64,000 nt of DNA from Oscillospiraceae bacterium (GTDB lineage: Bacteria > Bacillota > Clostridia > Oscillospirales > Ruminococcaceae): the NCBI GenBank assembly GCA_017513135.1, contig JAFWDH010000022.1:369632-433631 (forward strand), read 5' to 3'. Positions 63,136 through 64,000 of the stretch are shown here, in pieces. Position 1 is the stretch's first letter; each line of letters opens with the position of its first letter. The notes under the pieces are model-generated. The model was not told the DNA's origin, made no database searches, and was given only the letters and a program-made list of their open reading frames with translations. The translations under genes were made by a program, and so were the position numbers.

Positions 63136-64000
63136 TCAGTCATGGATGGCGATAACAACGCCGGATCCGACTGTACGGCCGCCTTCACGGATAGCGAAGC
63201 GGAGTCCCTCTTCGATAGCGATGGGGGTCAGAAGCTCAACGTCCATCTCGACGTTGTCTCCGGGCATGCACATCTCTGTGCCTGCGGGCAGGGAGATGAT
63301 GCCGGTGACGTCGGTGGTACGGAAGAAGAACTGAGGACGATAGTTGTTGAAGAACGGTGTATGACGGCCGCCTTCATCCTTCTTCAGGACGTAGACCTGT
63401 CCCTGGAACTTCTTGTGGGGGTTGATGGAGCCGGGTTTGCACAGAACCTGTCCGCGCTCGACTTCGGATCTCTGGACACCGCGCAGCAGAGCACCGATGT
63501 TGTCGCCGCTCTCAGCGTAGTCAAGGGTCTTGCGGAACATCTCAAGGCCGGTAACGACTGTGCTGCGCTTCTCATCGGACAGACCGACGATCTCAGCGGG
63601 GTCGTTCAGGTTGATCTTACCACGCTCGACACGGCCGGTAACAACGGTTCCACGTCCGGAGATGGTCATCGTATCCTCGATGGGCATCAGGAAGGGCTTC
63701 TCATCGTCACGTGCAGGTGTCGGGATGTAGGTGTCAACTGCGTCCATCAGCTCGTGGATGCAAGCATACTCAGGAGCATTGGGATCATTGCTGGGGCATT
63801 CGAGGGCGCCGAGAGCTGTTCCCTTGATGATCGGGATGTCGTCGCCGGGGAAATCATAGCTGCTCAGAAGCTCGCGGATCTCCATCTCAACGAGCTCAAG
63901 AAGCTCGGGGTCGTCGACCTGGTCAGTCTTGTTCATGAAAACTACGATGTAGGGAACACCGACCTGACGGGCAAGCAGGATGTGCTCACGGGTCTGGGGC
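63136..64000 (-). CDS. tuf: Elongation factor Tu, C-terminal part
   Basis: The frame is open to the right edge, giving about the last 287 residues. Visible are the end of the GTPase domain with the N-K-x-D guanine-specificity motif (M-N-K-T-D), then domains 2 and 3 ([38 protein letters not shown]). The P-loop and start lie outside the window. It delivers aminoacyl-tRNA to the ribosome. Nothing can be said about its upstream neighbours. Confidence 0.98.
   Translation of the reverse strand, partial: PQTREHILLARQVGVPYIVVFMNKTDQVDDPELLELVEMEIRELLSSYDFPGDDIPIIKGTALGALECPSNDPNAPEYACIHELMDAVDTYIPTPARDDEKPFLMPIEDTMTISGRGTVVTGRVERGKINLNDPAEIVGLSDEKRSTVVTGLEMFRKTLDYAESGDNIGALLRGVQRSEVERGQVLCKPGSINPHKKFQGQVYVLKKDEGGRHTPFFNNYRPQFFFRTTDVTGIISLPAGTEMCMPGDNVEMDVELLTPIAIEEGLRFAIREGGRTVGSGVVIAIHD

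Overview
The window reads as chromosomal DNA of an anaerobic member of the Bacillota, most likely class Clostridia. The evidence is the complete S10-spc-alpha ribosomal protein cluster with a zinc-type S14, a KOW-domain protein between map and infA, a short archaeal/eukaryal-type prolyl-tRNA synthetase, type III glutamine synthetase, ThyX, several ferredoxin-like Fe-S or flavin enzymes, strong Shine-Dalgarno sequences, frequent GTG/TTG starts and sigma-A type promoters. GC content looks close to 50 percent. The species cannot be named from the sequence. I see no mobile element, prophage, CRISPR array, rRNA or tRNA.

Layout, left to right. (1) 1-3143, minus: a small operon of acyl carrier protein, MBOAT O-acyltransferase, SGNH-like membrane protein and the start of an asparagine-synthase-like gene, driven by a strong promoter that overlaps a 17-bp palindrome. 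(2) 3231-18913, minus: 32 genes from rpsJ to rplQ, including secY, adk, map, infA, rpmJ and rpoA, behind a long leader with one good promoter. (3) 19027-22012, minus: proS, a ribokinase-like gene and acpP. (4) 22119-23866, plus: shikimate kinase and an aldo/keto reductase with a ferredoxin tail. (5) 23877-30021, minus: flavin-reductase-like and membrane proteins, then vanZ-like, polA, rimI and tsaD; vanZ-like diverges from dus at 30086, and both genes appear leaderless. (6) 31173-34458, minus: a small membrane protein and a two-component system. (7) 34505-42078: a sugar-isomerase-like gene divergent from a class II aldolase, followed on the plus strand by three tandem paralogous serine hydrolases and a CE1-like esterase. 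(8) 42087-50427, minus: a compact nine-gene run, pcrA-thyX-tmk-DUF2156-GNAT-DJ1-mltG-MGMT-like-yfbR. (9) 50460-58200, minus: glnN with a small OadG-like gene, a carboxylesterase, an orphan DhaK-like gene, serC and a DUF1015 gene. (10) 58259-62086, minus: recD2-like helicase, a prohibitin-like gene and a LURP-one-related gene. (11) 62210-64000, minus: ribU under an FMN riboswitch, and the 3' part of tuf.

Most of the window is housekeeping. The parts that merit attention are the acyl-transfer operon at the left edge (no adenylation enzyme, a Cys where Ser is expected in the SGNH protein), the isomerase/aldolase/triplicated-hydrolase/esterase locus, which looks like a dedicated route for an esterified sugar, the orphan DhaK-like gene with its carboxylesterase, and a recurring arrangement in which an intrinsic terminator sits directly in front of the next gene's ribosome binding site (glnN, carboxylesterase, ribU). 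Only the ribU case has a recognisable riboswitch.
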